Assembly (NCBI GenBank): GCA_001970855.1
Contig: LSSN01000228.1
Location: 1-12,284, forward strand
Source of the DNA: Smittium culicis
Lineage: Eukaryota > Kickxellomycota > Harpellomycetes > Harpellales > Legeriomycetaceae
Length of the DNA stretch: 12,284 nt
Direction: 5' to 3'
A program made the position numbers and the translations under genes. A model generated the notes under the pieces. It was not told the origin of the DNA and made no database searches. It was given only the letters and a program-made list of their open reading frames with translations. How positions within the stretch are numbered: position 1 is the first letter of the stretch; each line of letters opens with the position of its first letter. Positions 1 to 7,995 of this stretch are shown in pieces.

Positions 1-153
1 TATTTATATTTATATTTATATTTATATTTATATTTATATTTATATTTATATTTATATTTATATTTATATTTATATTTATATTTATATTTATATTTATATT
101 TATATTTATATTTATATTTATATTTATATTTATATTTATATTTATATTTATAT
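1..153. repeat. (TATTTA)n microsatellite, about 25.5 units
   Basis: A perfect head-to-tail array of the 6-bp unit TATTTA fills the first 153 bases with no interruption. It then breaks into non-repetitive AT-rich sequence at TATAAAATAATC. The array starts at base 1, so it continues beyond the window or marks an assembly end. It could be a simple-sequence expansion or a subtelomeric satellite. It contains no G on this strand and no C, unlike most canonical telomere repeats, which have a G-rich strand, so I do not call it a telomere. The repeat itself is certain; its role is unknown. Confidence 0.97.
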
Positions 154-483
154 AAAATAATCTGGAATTTAAATTAAAGTGAATTTATAGCACGAAAAAA
201 TAAATTATTAAAAATAAAATAAATTTTGCTAAGATTTTGAGATTAATTATATTTTTTTTAGATCAAATTTTAGACGCCTAAAAATAATCGTGTATATTAA
301 ACATATTATATACTGTTCTATAGATTTTTTTCTCTAAAATAAAATTTTTTTTGAATATTATAGAAATATATAATTTTTTAACTTTTTTTTTACTTTTTTC
401 TATTTTTAAATATCAATTTGACTACAATTATAATATCCAAATGGAATAAAATTAATTTGAAGTTGTGATAATTCTGAGATTAA
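154..483. other. AT-rich non-coding spacer
   Basis: This stretch joins the hexamer array to the open frame that follows. It has T-runs of 7-9 bases and dense stops in every frame. I see no recognisable gene, RNA or regulatory site. Confidence 0.6.
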
Positions 484-525
484 ATTTTTAAAAATTAATT
501 CAGAAAATTTATTTTTGATCTAAAA

Positions 526-852
526 GTGATATTTGTATTTAAAAAATTCAAGAAAAATTCTATCAGGATTTTTATAGCTAAATTGATAAGATTATTTCAA
601 TATAATATAAATACTAAAATAGAACCCGATTTAATCAATTTTTTTTTAAAATTACATAATTTATTTCAAATCTATTTTTTAAAATATAGTTTCAATTTTG
701 TACAAGTCTCAAAATTTTTTACATTAGTTGATTTTTTGTTTGAAAAATTACCTTTAGTAAAGTATAGAGGAAATAAAAGCTACAAACTGTCTTATCTTCA
801 ACACAATCTAACCTTTTACATTTTGTTTTTATCTTTTATTTGTACTTTATAA
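526..852 (+). CDS. Hypothetical small basic protein, unrecognised (weak CDS)
   Basis: I do not recognise this protein. From a GTG at 526 it gives 108 residues ending in TAA. The frame is open back to 484, just after a TAA at 481, with no ATG in that extension. The product is very Phe- and Lys-rich (about 18 Phe, 13 Lys, 3 Arg, only 4 acidic residues), hence strongly basic. It has a basic N-terminus, a hydrophobic and aromatic middle (about residues 36-68) and a hydrophobic C-terminal tail of about 14 residues. There is no cleavable signal peptide and no motif I can name. No purine-rich ribosome-binding site precedes the GTG, and no gene neighbours it. In its favour, about 122 stop-free codons is longer than expected here: with roughly 10% of random codons being stops, I estimate well under one such frame per window. 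Against it, composition matches the flanks, there is no ATG start, and Phe/Lys/Ile/Leu/Asn richness is what random AT-rich DNA encodes. It could be an exon, a decayed gene or chance. Confidence 0.22.
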   Translation: MIFVFKKFKKNSIRIFIAKLIRLFQYNINTKIEPDLINFFLKLHNLFQIYFLKYSFNFVQVSKFFTLVDFLFEKLPLVKYRGNKSYKLSYLQHNLTFYILFLSFICTL

Positions 853-2152
853 AAAAATGATAAAACTAACAGCTTCAAGTCTTATATATAACTACAGTAA
901 TTATTTCTAAAATTAAAAAAAAATATTTTACTAAAAATAGTGCGAAAATGAGTATTATTTTTTATTTATTGACTTAAAAACAAACTATATCACGAACTAA
1001 GCACATTATTTTGCAAAAAATAGGCTATTTTATTGAAAATTTAGTTTATTTTATATTTGATTTTTTTTTTTGAATAATTTACTTTTTTTTCTAATTCTTA
1101 ATCCCAACTTATTTTCGTTTAGAAAATTATTTTTCTGTGTTTTTTATTCTATATTTCTTTTTCTCTTCTAAATGTGCTAAATAAAGCAACTTTAAATTAA
1201 TTGCACGATCTAGTGTAATAAAACATCTGTTAATATATAAAAATCTTATAAAAATAAAGTTTTTAATTATCATTTAATTCTAAATAAGTTTTATAAAGAT
1301 AGGAAATAATTTTTTTTACCTGATTATATTAAGGGAGTATCTAAGTTATATTTTATTATAACTTTATTTCAAGGTTTAAAGAGTAAATTATATAAGTATA
1401 TTCATATGTGAATATAATCTTTAAATCTTTATAATACACCAAAATTTAAAAATAATATTATAATTTTATTTATTATACGAAAAAAACTATACACTTCAAA
1501 AATTACCAGCAGAAAAAAATATATTTATAAAATTTAATCAAAAGTTGTTAATTGAAATTAAATATAGTCATATAAACGTTTTAACGTAACAATGATCAAA
1601 TTATTTAATTGAAATTGCATTCTGTAATTTTTTTTGCGACGCATAGCGAAAATTTTCTGTTCAAAATCGTATACCTCTGTCCTAAATATAATTAAAACCC
1701 CTTTAATATTAATTTAGAAAAAATTTTAATAGTTTTAATATTGTTTATATTTGATTTTAAATATATTTTAATACATCAATTATTCTTCAAAATAATTCAC
1801 AATCAATTAAAATAGCTATTTTATAACTTTTTAGGTTATTTTAAATATAAGGTTACTTAAAGTAAGGATTTAATAATATAAATATAAATTAAATCTTATA
1901 AAACATACTAGGATATAATTATCTCGAATTTTAAAATTCAAAATATCTAAAAATTCATAAATATCTATCAAAACTAGTATTTTCTCTAAAATAATATATA
2001 TAGGGAAAAATTAAGCTTTTAATTTTATATTTTAATCATAAATGTAAAAAAAAAATTATGAAATACATCAACATAAATACTGTTCTTATATAACATTTAT
2101 TTATGGAAATAATTTCGTAAAAATCAGATTTTTTTATTAAAAGATTTATTGA
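853..2152. other. AT-rich non-coding stretch
   Basis: About 1.3 kb of low-complexity A/T sequence with frequent stops in all frames and homopolymer T tracts (for example 11 or more T near 1062-1072). The only ordered element I could pick out is the short palindrome at 1397-1416. No gene, tRNA or rRNA segment was recognised. Confidence 0.6.
1397..1416. repeat. Short perfect inverted repeat
   Basis: Arms TATATTCA and TGAATATA (8 bp each) flank a 4-base centre, TATG; the inner six bases read CATATG. The arms are AT-rich and such structures arise easily by chance at this composition. There is no adjacent gene for it to regulate or terminate. It is listed as a visible structure only. Confidence 0.5.
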
Positions 2153-2205
2153 ATTATATCCAATATAATTTAAATTGGTAATAAAATCACCCAATAATTA
2201 GTATA
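2153..2205 (+). repeat. Dispersed repeat family B, copy 1 (tentative)
   Basis: This segment pairs with 7441-7500 in the same orientation. Both contain TATATCCAATA, then an AT-rich spacer, then TCACCCAAT followed by ATT. The distance from TATATCC to CACCCAAT is 33 bp here and 32 bp in the other copy. The shared C-rich blocks at matched spacing are unlikely in such AT-rich DNA, while the A/T spacer carries little information. A shorter match (16 identical bases beginning TTATATCC) also occurs at 4099-4114 but lacks the CACCCAAT block. This copy is followed after about 10 bp by a possible family A copy. It is probably an old transposon or satellite fragment, of no known family. Confidence 0.4.
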
Positions 2206-2215
2206 AGAATCATTT

Positions 2216-2272
2216 GGTAAAATCTACCCAGATATTTATATAACTAAATTTAGATGATTTAGTTTCGAAGAG
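2216..2272 (+). repeat. Dispersed repeat family A, diverged copy (tentative)
   Basis: The order of blocks matches the family A copies at 7073 and 12190: GGTAAAAT (for GGTAGAAT), CTACCCAGATAT (for ACCAGATAT), then TATAAC, and then TTTAGATGATTTAGTTTCGAAG in two parts corresponding to the GATACTTTAATTCCGAG end. It is about 10 bp shorter between the first and last blocks, so the alignment needs a gap. The collinear order supports homology, but the similarity alone would not. Confidence 0.33.
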
Positions 2273-2930
2273 CACTTAAAATACCTGATTTTACCCAGAA
2301 ATTCAATTCATAATTTAAATCCCAAATTCTAAATAAAGTCTCTGATTTAAAAAAATCAATTTTTTTTTAATTATTTTAAGAATCTCATAATAATCTAGTA
2401 AAATTTAAAGAAAAAATTTTTTGTAATACTCTAAAGATTAATTCAGAAATTTTTTGTTTAAATTTTCTATTTTTTTTATTAACGTGAAATAAATTAATTC
2501 GTAATTTTGACTTTTTGAGCTCAATAATCTTGATTTAGCAAAATATATTTTCACTATATAGTGGTTGGGGCAAAATTTTTTAAAGTTCATGGGTATATTA
2601 GTAATGAAATATTAGCTTTATAAAACGAAATTCTAATAAAAAAAAATAATATAAAATGTCATGTATTTGTAATATAGGCATGATTCCTATTTTTAATTTT
2701 AATTTTTTAAAATTTAATATTGAAATATAGTAGATATTTTACAAATATTATATAGAATTTGGTTTAAATTTAAAAATTTTACTTTTTTTTTGGTTTGTGC
2801 ATAAATTAAAATATAATTTCCCTAGAAAAAAATACTCTAAAATCAAATTTAAAAAAATTAAAAACTTGTGGCTCGATTTAAAATTAAAATTTTGAAAATT
2901 TTATTCTAGTATAATATAATTAAATCATTA
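2273..2930. other. AT-rich non-coding stretch
   Basis: No gene or RNA recognised. The stretch includes a perfect 12-bp palindrome, CACTATATAGTG, at 2552-2563, followed directly by a small G-rich word (GTTGGGG), and several T- and A-runs. Stops are dense in all frames. Confidence 0.55.
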
Positions 2931-3045
2931 TAATTAAAAATAAAATTACAATATAAATGATAAAGATACCAAATTAAATATTTTTAATTAAAAATAAAAT
3001 TACAATATAAATGATAAAGATACCAAATTAAATATTTTTAATTAA
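2931..3045. repeat. Perfect 54-bp tandem duplication
   Basis: The 54-bp unit at 2931-2984 is repeated base for base at 2985-3038, and a third copy begins (TAATTAA, 3039-3045) before diverging. The unit starts TAATTAAAAATAAAATTACA and includes GATAAAGATACC. The absence of any mismatch between the two copies, in a region where other repeats have diverged by 20-25%, implies a recent duplication. It encodes nothing visible. It is a possible variable-copy minisatellite. Confidence 0.95.
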
Positions 3046-3440
3046 TATTAAACTCATTTATATGATATTGATGATAAAAAAATATACACATTTAACAGTA
3101 AAAAAAAATTTTTTTTCTTTCATACTAATTTTTCCGTATAGCCAATTAATTTTTATTTTATGAGATATTTTTGAGTTATAAAAAAGGTATACATAAAAAT
3201 TTCAAAGTTATCAGGAATTCTGCTATTTTATTAGAGAAATAAATTAATCTAAAAATAAGTATTAATCATTAAAACGTACACAAAAAAGGCTCTAAACTAT
3301 AAAAATTAATATTTATTTACATACATTGTCTTACACAAATTTTTTATAAAATATACTAGAGTATTTAAAAATATCTTATAAAAATATTACTATTTTCGCG
3401 AAATAATAGCATTTAATAAGTTAGATAATATTGAATTTTT
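3046..3440. other. AT-rich non-coding stretch
   Basis: No gene recognised. The words GTATAGCCAA and GAGATATTTTTGAG near 3134-3175 recall the family A blocks ATATAGCCAAC and CCGAGATATT in the same order. The match is too short and too gapped to call a copy. Confidence 0.5.
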
Positions 3441-3586
3441 TAATTTTTAAATCATCAGTTGTATTTGTTTTATTTTCGCTATATTGATTTAAATAAAAAA
3501 AAAACTCAAATTAATTATAATACTAGTATAACATGATTTATATAAAAAATAAAACAAATATAACTGATGATTTAAAATTTAAATTA
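3441..3586. repeat. Long-armed inverted repeat (MITE-like or foldback)
   Basis: The left arm at 3441-3476 (core ATCATCAGTTGTATTTG) is the reverse complement of the right arm at about 3547-3586 (core CAAATATAACTGATGAT). Over the inner 32 bases, from TTTTAAATCATCAG to GTTTTATTTT, I see essentially one mismatch (G against A). Beyond that the arms continue with a small insertion in the right arm. The loop is about 70 bp of AT-rich sequence with no open frame. The cores are not simple A/T runs, so chance pairing is unlikely. Transcribed, it would form a stable hairpin. A short non-autonomous foldback element or an inverted duplication are both possible. No target-site duplication was identified with confidence. 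Confidence 0.8.
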
Positions 3587-4739
3587 ATTTATTAAAAATA
3601 ATTTTTATTTTCTGAACGCAAATGAAAAAGTTTCATTATGAAAAATATTTTTGTGATAATGGATACATTAAATATGAAAATTAAAAACAAAAATATTTAT
3701 TTGGAATATAAGTTGGATTTTTTACGAGTAATTTTGAATATTGATTTCAAGAATGATTAAAAGATTAAAAATTTTATTTTAATCATTATAAATAAATATT
3801 TATTTATTATAAAATAATTTATTCAGAGTGTGAATATGGTTATAATAAGATATTACTACCATATATATAACTAAAAAAAAAAAGAGTATTCTAATTAATT
3901 TTTAGATGTTTTTGTGAATAATAACCCAATATTTTTTTTTGATTATATATAGAAAGTTAATTGGTAAGCTTTAACCTTAGATATTTCTAATAAAATACTT
4001 TAAAAAAAACAAAAGTAAATTATTTATATAAAAATATATAGCTTTTTTTAGATCAATGATACAGAAAAAATAGTTGAATAGTACGCAAAATGAATATTTT
4101 ATATCCAATATAATCTAATATCGGCAAAATTAAAATAAAAATTTGAAGAAAAATTCTGTAATTTGAAAATTTTAGCAACTTTTAGCATTTTTATTTATTT
4201 TTTTTAAATTTTAGCGAATTCACCTGAATTTATCATAAATTTTATACTGATATCAGGTATCATTTATATATTGAATTGATTAAAAATAAAAAAATTTGAG
4301 TGTAAAGTAAAGCTTGATACAATTTACTCATTAAAAAAAGTCTTAATAAATACATATTTCAAACAGGTGTAAGAATGAGTATAATTTAAATATTTATTTA
4401 TATAAATTTAGCCAAAATATACGAAAAAATTCATTAAAAATAATTCATATAAATAAAAAGTTAATTAATTAATTAATTTAGGGATGAAGCTTTTACACAT
4501 TTTTTCCCTTAATTGAATTAAAATAAAAATTTAATGTACTTTGAAATATCGACCCAATGAAATAAATTATGTAGGCGAAGGTATTTTTTATTTCGCCCTT
4601 ACAAGATATATAAAAATTTATTTATGTTGCATAAAAAATTGTAATGAATATTATAAAAAACTTATTGCAAAAATTTCTCCGTTAAAGTAGTAGAATACCT
4701 AATGTTAATTTATTTAAGGATTTAGAAAATAATTTATTC
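3587..4739. other. AT-rich non-coding stretch
   Basis: About 1.15 kb without a recognisable gene. It holds a short (TTAA)n run at 4461-4479, a 16-base match to family B at 4099-4114, and otherwise featureless A/T sequence with dense stops in all frames. Confidence 0.55.
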
Positions 4740-5191
4740 TTTGAATTATAAGCTTTATGGACTCGCTGGTGGCGTTCTAAGTATTTTCCATCTGTTTCAC
4801 TTAAATTTAATTAATATTTTTTAGACTTCACTCATTTTACAAGAAAATTTCCAAATACCCTCTACTGAGAATAGTTAAAATATGAAATAAAAAACTCTTA
4901 ATAGAGCTTATTGGCGTAACTATGAAATTTTCATCGTCGATTTTCTGTATTTTTGTCTTGTATTACCGCTTATAAAAATTTTTTCACTGCCTCATGCATA
5001 TTTAAATTGTAGTATTTGGATTTTTTTTGTTTTTTCGACCGATGATCAGTGCTAAATTTTTCCATAATAACTCAATCACCTCAATTCTCTTAAGCTACAA
5101 ATCAATGTGCGTATACTTAAATTGAAGTTCAAATTATTTCCTTTTGCCGTAAATTTCCTAACTGTTATTTAATCGCTTCAGATAGACTAAA

Positions 5192-5219
5192 AAGATTATA
5201 TCTTGGTAAATATAATCTT
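5192..5219. repeat. Inverted repeat before the A13 tract
   Basis: AAGATTATAT-type and ATATAATCTT-type arms (10 bp, 5192-5201 and 5210-5219) are perfect complements around an 8-base loop, CTTGGTAA. The hairpin ends six bases before an A13 tract at 5226. On the minus strand this reads as a T13 run followed by a hairpin, which is the wrong order for a rho-independent terminator in that direction. On the + strand the run is A rather than T. I therefore do not call it a terminator. Confidence 0.55.
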
Positions 5220-5225
5220 GATAGC

Positions 5226-5238
5226 AAAAAAAAAAAAA
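5226..5238 (+). repeat. A13 homopolymer tract
   Basis: Thirteen consecutive A separate AT-rich sequence (left) from the GC-rich island (right). A tract at a composition boundary can be the relic of a retroposed poly(A) tail, with + strand sequence to its left as the insert. Homopolymers this long are common in this window, so that reading is only a possibility. Confidence 0.6.
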
Positions 5239-5240
5239 CA

Positions 5241-5315
5241 GTTCAGCGGACGCTACAGGTCACTCAGGTAGCGATTCAGGCATTCATCAGTGCATCGACA
5301 AGGTCGGCGATACAC
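5241..5315. other. GC-rich island (about 55% GC) with internal hairpin
   Basis: I count about 41 G/C in these 75 bases, against roughly 15-20% in the surrounding sequence. It begins GTTCAGCGGACGCTACAGG and ends GGTCGGCGATACAC. Within it CGCTAC (5251-5256) and GTAGCG (5268-5273) form a perfect 6-bp inverted repeat around an 11-base loop. One + strand frame is open throughout; the minus strand has stops. It lacks the T-loop and anticodon-arm pattern of a tRNA, and I do not recognise it as rRNA. The 9-mer AGGTCGGCG recurs 290 bp downstream in the second island, which suggests a common origin. Candidates are a GC cluster, a fragment of a host gene or transposon, or a structured RNA; I cannot choose between them. 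Confidence 0.6.
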
Positions 5316-5565
5316 TTTTTTAATGTTATTCACTTGTGATATGAACGCTCATGAGCTGTTCTGTTGCTAAAAAATATGTATTATTTTCCCAGCTCAACGG
5401 TAACTGTTTCATACATACCAATTTTAAGATATTGAAAAATAATAGGATATAATTGTATATATCTGAAGACGTAGACATAAATCATAATTTAATTATGTCA
5501 AATGTTTTATCGCTAAAGAGTCCGAATAAAATCAGGTTCTAAATGCCAAAAATTAACCATTAACC

Positions 5566-5611
5566 AATGCATAGTGGGTATGGAGCTGCTAGGTCGGCGG
5601 ATTGGGGTCAG
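5566..5611. other. Second GC-rich island
   Basis: A short GC-rich patch, with about 19 G/C in the 30 bases 5581-5610, contains AGGTCGGCGG at 5591-5600. That word shares nine bases with the first island. It is G-rich on the + strand (GTGGG, TTGGGGTC). A small direct repeat, ATTAACC ATTAACC, lies just upstream at about 5552-5565. No RNA or protein is recognised. It ends abruptly at an A-run and T-run (about 5614-5628), back in AT-rich DNA. Confidence 0.5.
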
Positions 5612-5620
5612 TTAAAAAAA

Positions 5621-6658
5621 ATCTTTTTAAATATTTTTTATTAGTTTTTTGTATACTTTTAAATTATGTTTAATAAACTCTGAGGCAAAAAAAAAATTCC
5701 AGATTTTATTTAGATGAATAAATGTGCATCATATCGACTAATTGAGTTATTTAAAGATTTTTAGTTACTGACTGCGTATATGATAATTGCATATATTCTA
5801 TTTTAAAAATAAAAATAAAAATACACGTAAAAATAAATTTTGATGTACAAATAAATAAAAGCCTCTATTTTAATAATATTTAAACAAAAAATATGCTCTT
5901 TGTATTGATAATTCGAATTTTTTTAGAATATTTAATTATATAAAATTTCAATTTAAAAAATTTTCATCAGATAATATTTTTATCGAAGTAATATTCGCAG
6001 GACTAAAAGTTTAGTATTTTTCGGAGATATATTCAAGGAGGATTATTTTCCTCAAGTGTATTTAATATTTAGTTGTCGAGTCATTCAAAACTTTATAAAA
6101 ATTTAGTTTTTCCAAGTTTTTTATATTTTAGGATTCGCCGAAATTATTTTATGAAAAAGGTTCATTATAATATTTCAAGCGATTTTCAAAAATTTTCAAT
6201 TCATCCTCAATATCATTAGGATAAATAATCTTTTTTATTGTCTAAATCTTCATGAATATATAAGTGTATTTTGTCCCAATTAAATACATTAAACTTTTTA
6301 ATATCGGCTATTATATGCGTAACTGCTGATGATAATTTTTTTTTTTTGAAAAAAAAAAAAAAGCTGCATTTTTTGTACAATAAATTCAAAGATTAAAATA
6401 TTTAAATAAAACTTTATATTAAAAGGTTATATTTAATAGTAAACTTATTATTTTCTAAAAAAACCAGAATTTTTTTTATGAGTAAAAATAAGCGTATAAT
6501 TTACATGCTAACTCAACTTATTATAGCAGATATTATTCTATAAAATATTATTTAAAATTTTATTGAATAATAAATATAGCTATACATGCGTGGGATTTTA
6601 TTTCGAGTAGCTCTCTTTTTCTATTAAATATTTCCTACTTTTCAAATTTAAATTGATT
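5621..6658. other. AT-rich non-coding stretch with a T12-G-A14 palindrome
   Basis: No gene recognised. At 6336-6362 twelve T, one G and fourteen A make a perfect homopolymer hairpin, the longest such mirror in the window. Around 6018 the phrase TTTTTCGGAGATATATTC vaguely recalls the family A end. Stops are dense in all frames. Confidence 0.55.
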
Positions 6659-6735
6659 TTGATATACGTTATTTTATCTTATCGAATATGGCAATAAAAA
6701 AATCCGATAACTTTATCTAATTCCGAGATTCTTTA
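6659..6735 (+). repeat. Dispersed repeat family A, diverged copy (probable)
   Basis: The 3' part carries AATTCCGAGAT at 6719-6729, identical to the words at 7131 and 11562. Upstream, TATCTTATCGAATATGGCAA parallels TATCTACAATATATAGCCAA of the 7073 copy, with TATCT-to-TTCCGAG spacing of 46 bp here and 44 bp there. The first 16 bases (GATATACGTTATTTTA against GGTAGAATATTTTTTA) are only loosely similar. It lies about 340 bp before the 7073 element in the same orientation, so it could be half of an older, broken copy. Confidence 0.42.
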
Positions 6736-7072
6736 TAAAGGAGTCATTTTATATGTATAGAATTAAAGTTTATATAATCACGTAAAAAATTAATGGCCAA
6801 TGAGCAAAATAATTACTGTTTTTTAGCAAATATAAACTTCAAAATTAAATGAATGAATAGAAAAACTGAATTACCTTTTCAATATCTTCAATACTATTGA
6901 AAATTAATGATTTATCAGGTAAATGACAATAAGCAGCAAAAAAGTACTCTCTTCGTTCAGAATCACACAATTTTTATTTCCAATTGAGATTTTCACGAAA
7001 AAAAAAGTTCAGCTTCTCTTACCTGTTTCACGTCCAATTTTCTTAAAATAATCACATTTAACACTTATACGC

Positions 7073-7370
7073 GCGGTAGAATATTTTTTATCTACAATAT
7101 ATAGCCAACTGAACTCGTTAAAAATAATTTAATTCCGAGATATTAAATGAATTTGGTATAATATAGTTAAACAGAAAATAATAGATTTCATTAAAAACCA
7201 TAAACGAATCATAAATTTGGTTTTTTTAAAGATTGTTGGACGGAAAAGGGTTAATTATACGTTTATGGTGTATAAATAAATTTACCATTAAACTACAAAG
7301 AACCAATATTTTATAAATCCTCGGAACCAAAGTATTTTAATTGAACACACTTGACTTTTTTTTATCTACC
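7073..7370. mobile_element. Family A foldback or MITE-like element, about 300 bp (tentative)
   Basis: The left end (7073-7139, + orientation) begins GCGGTAGAATATTTTT and includes ATATAGCCAAC and TTCCGAG. It aligns without gaps to 12190-12256 at 52 of 67 positions. The right end is inverted: the reverse complement of 7292-7346 (core GATACTTT-like, then GGTTCCGAGG) matches 12230-12284 at 41 of 55 positions, and the outermost TCTACC at 7365-7370 would pair with GGTAGA at 7076. Facing halves of one repeat make a roughly 298-bp imperfect palindrome around 7216. The right half is shortened by about 16 bp between these blocks, so its outer edge is less certain. It has no coding capacity. Non-autonomous inverted-repeat transposons look like this. 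No transposase or target-site duplication was identified. Confidence 0.5.
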
Positions 7371-7440
7371 AAAATTATCCAACCAAATTACAAGCCGATA
7401 AATAAATATAATATGTTAATATATATTGGAAAAAAAGATT

Positions 7441-7500
7441 TGTATATCCAATAAAATATAATATTTAATTGACTCACCCAATTATTTTTTTAAGTAATCT
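7441..7500 (+). repeat. Dispersed repeat family B, copy 2 (tentative)
   Basis: This is the partner of 2153-2205: TATATCCAATA at 7443, AT-rich spacer, then TCACCCAATTATT at about 7474, with the same orientation and nearly the same spacing (32 against 33 bp). It lies about 70 bp beyond the right end of the foldback element, just as copy 1 lies beside a possible family A fragment. The two families may therefore be parts of one larger decayed element. Confidence 0.38.
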
Positions 7501-7970
7501 TAAGAGTGTTGGCCTGGAAATAATTAATATAACATACCAAAAATCAATTATAACCTATAAAAAATTTTTTTTTATTTAGACCAAAATAGAAAATTATAAG
7601 CGTGATTAGATATCATAATTATTCAAATTTCATGAAAATTTTAAAATTTTATTTTGGAAAATAAAAAAGGCTAAAGGCCCAAACTAATTATTTCAGCAAT
7701 AAAAAAAATCAATATTAAAATAAAATCTACTATTTCTCTCCATCAAACTAAAAATTTTTGCAAAAATATATAAATTTAATTTTTGATTTTAATTATTTCA
7801 TTATTTTTGAAAAAGACGAATCCAAAAAGTTCCAGCTACTATTATTTGTATTTCATAATTTGAGCATATATTTATAACTATAGCTAGAAAATTTTTATTC
7901 GCTAGATTTTTTTCAGCTATAAGGGTTTAATTTATATTTTTAAACGTTCTATACCTCGTAAAAGCTCAAG
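7501..7970. other. AT-rich non-coding stretch
   Basis: Nothing recognised beyond small GC words (GTGTTGGCCTGG near 7506, GGCTAAAGGCCC near 7669). Stops are frequent in all frames. Confidence 0.5.
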
Positions 7971-7995
7971 CTCCACACATGGATTAAGTGTGGGG
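7971..7995. other. GC-rich stem-loop
   Basis: CTCCACAC (7971-7978) and GTGTGGGG (7988-7995) form an 8-bp stem with one G-T wobble and a 9-base loop, ATGGATTAA. This is the strongest short GC hairpin in the window and stands out in AT-rich DNA. A T-run (8 T) follows about 10 bases later. The gap argues against a classical rho-independent terminator, and no gene ends upstream. CTCCACAC occurs again near 8352 without a partner. Confidence 0.5.

Larger units (their letters stand above)
4740..5620. other. Segment of raised GC content, possible foreign or decayed insert
   Basis: From GGACTCGCTGGTGGCGTTC near 4758 to TGGGGTCAG near 5603 the sequence is clearly less AT-biased than either flank, with more C on the + strand than elsewhere. 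It contains the two GC islands and the A13 tract listed separately. Stops interrupt every frame. The longest clean stretch I traced is 5121-5336 on the + strand: 72 codons with no ATG, running through the A13 tract as Lys codons and through the first GC island. I recognise no protein. It could be an old insertion of foreign or host-gene sequence, or a decayed gene. Confidence 0.4.

Noticed and set aside
3105..3175. Possible further family A copy (GTATAGCC, then GAGATATT)
   Set aside because: Only two short blocks match and several gaps are needed, so it cannot be separated from chance.
5241..5315. tRNA or rRNA fragment in the GC island
   Set aside because: No cloverleaf with acceptor, anticodon and T arms can be drawn, and no conserved rRNA word is recognised.
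6260..6320. Possible inverted family A copy around ATCGGCTATTATATG
   Set aside because: The only informative shared word is CGGCTAT-like. The rest is A/T sequence that aligns with almost anything here.
6336..6362. T12-G-A14 as an intrinsic terminator or functional hairpin
   Set aside because: A homopolymer mirror in a region full of A- and T-runs, with no gene upstream on either strand.
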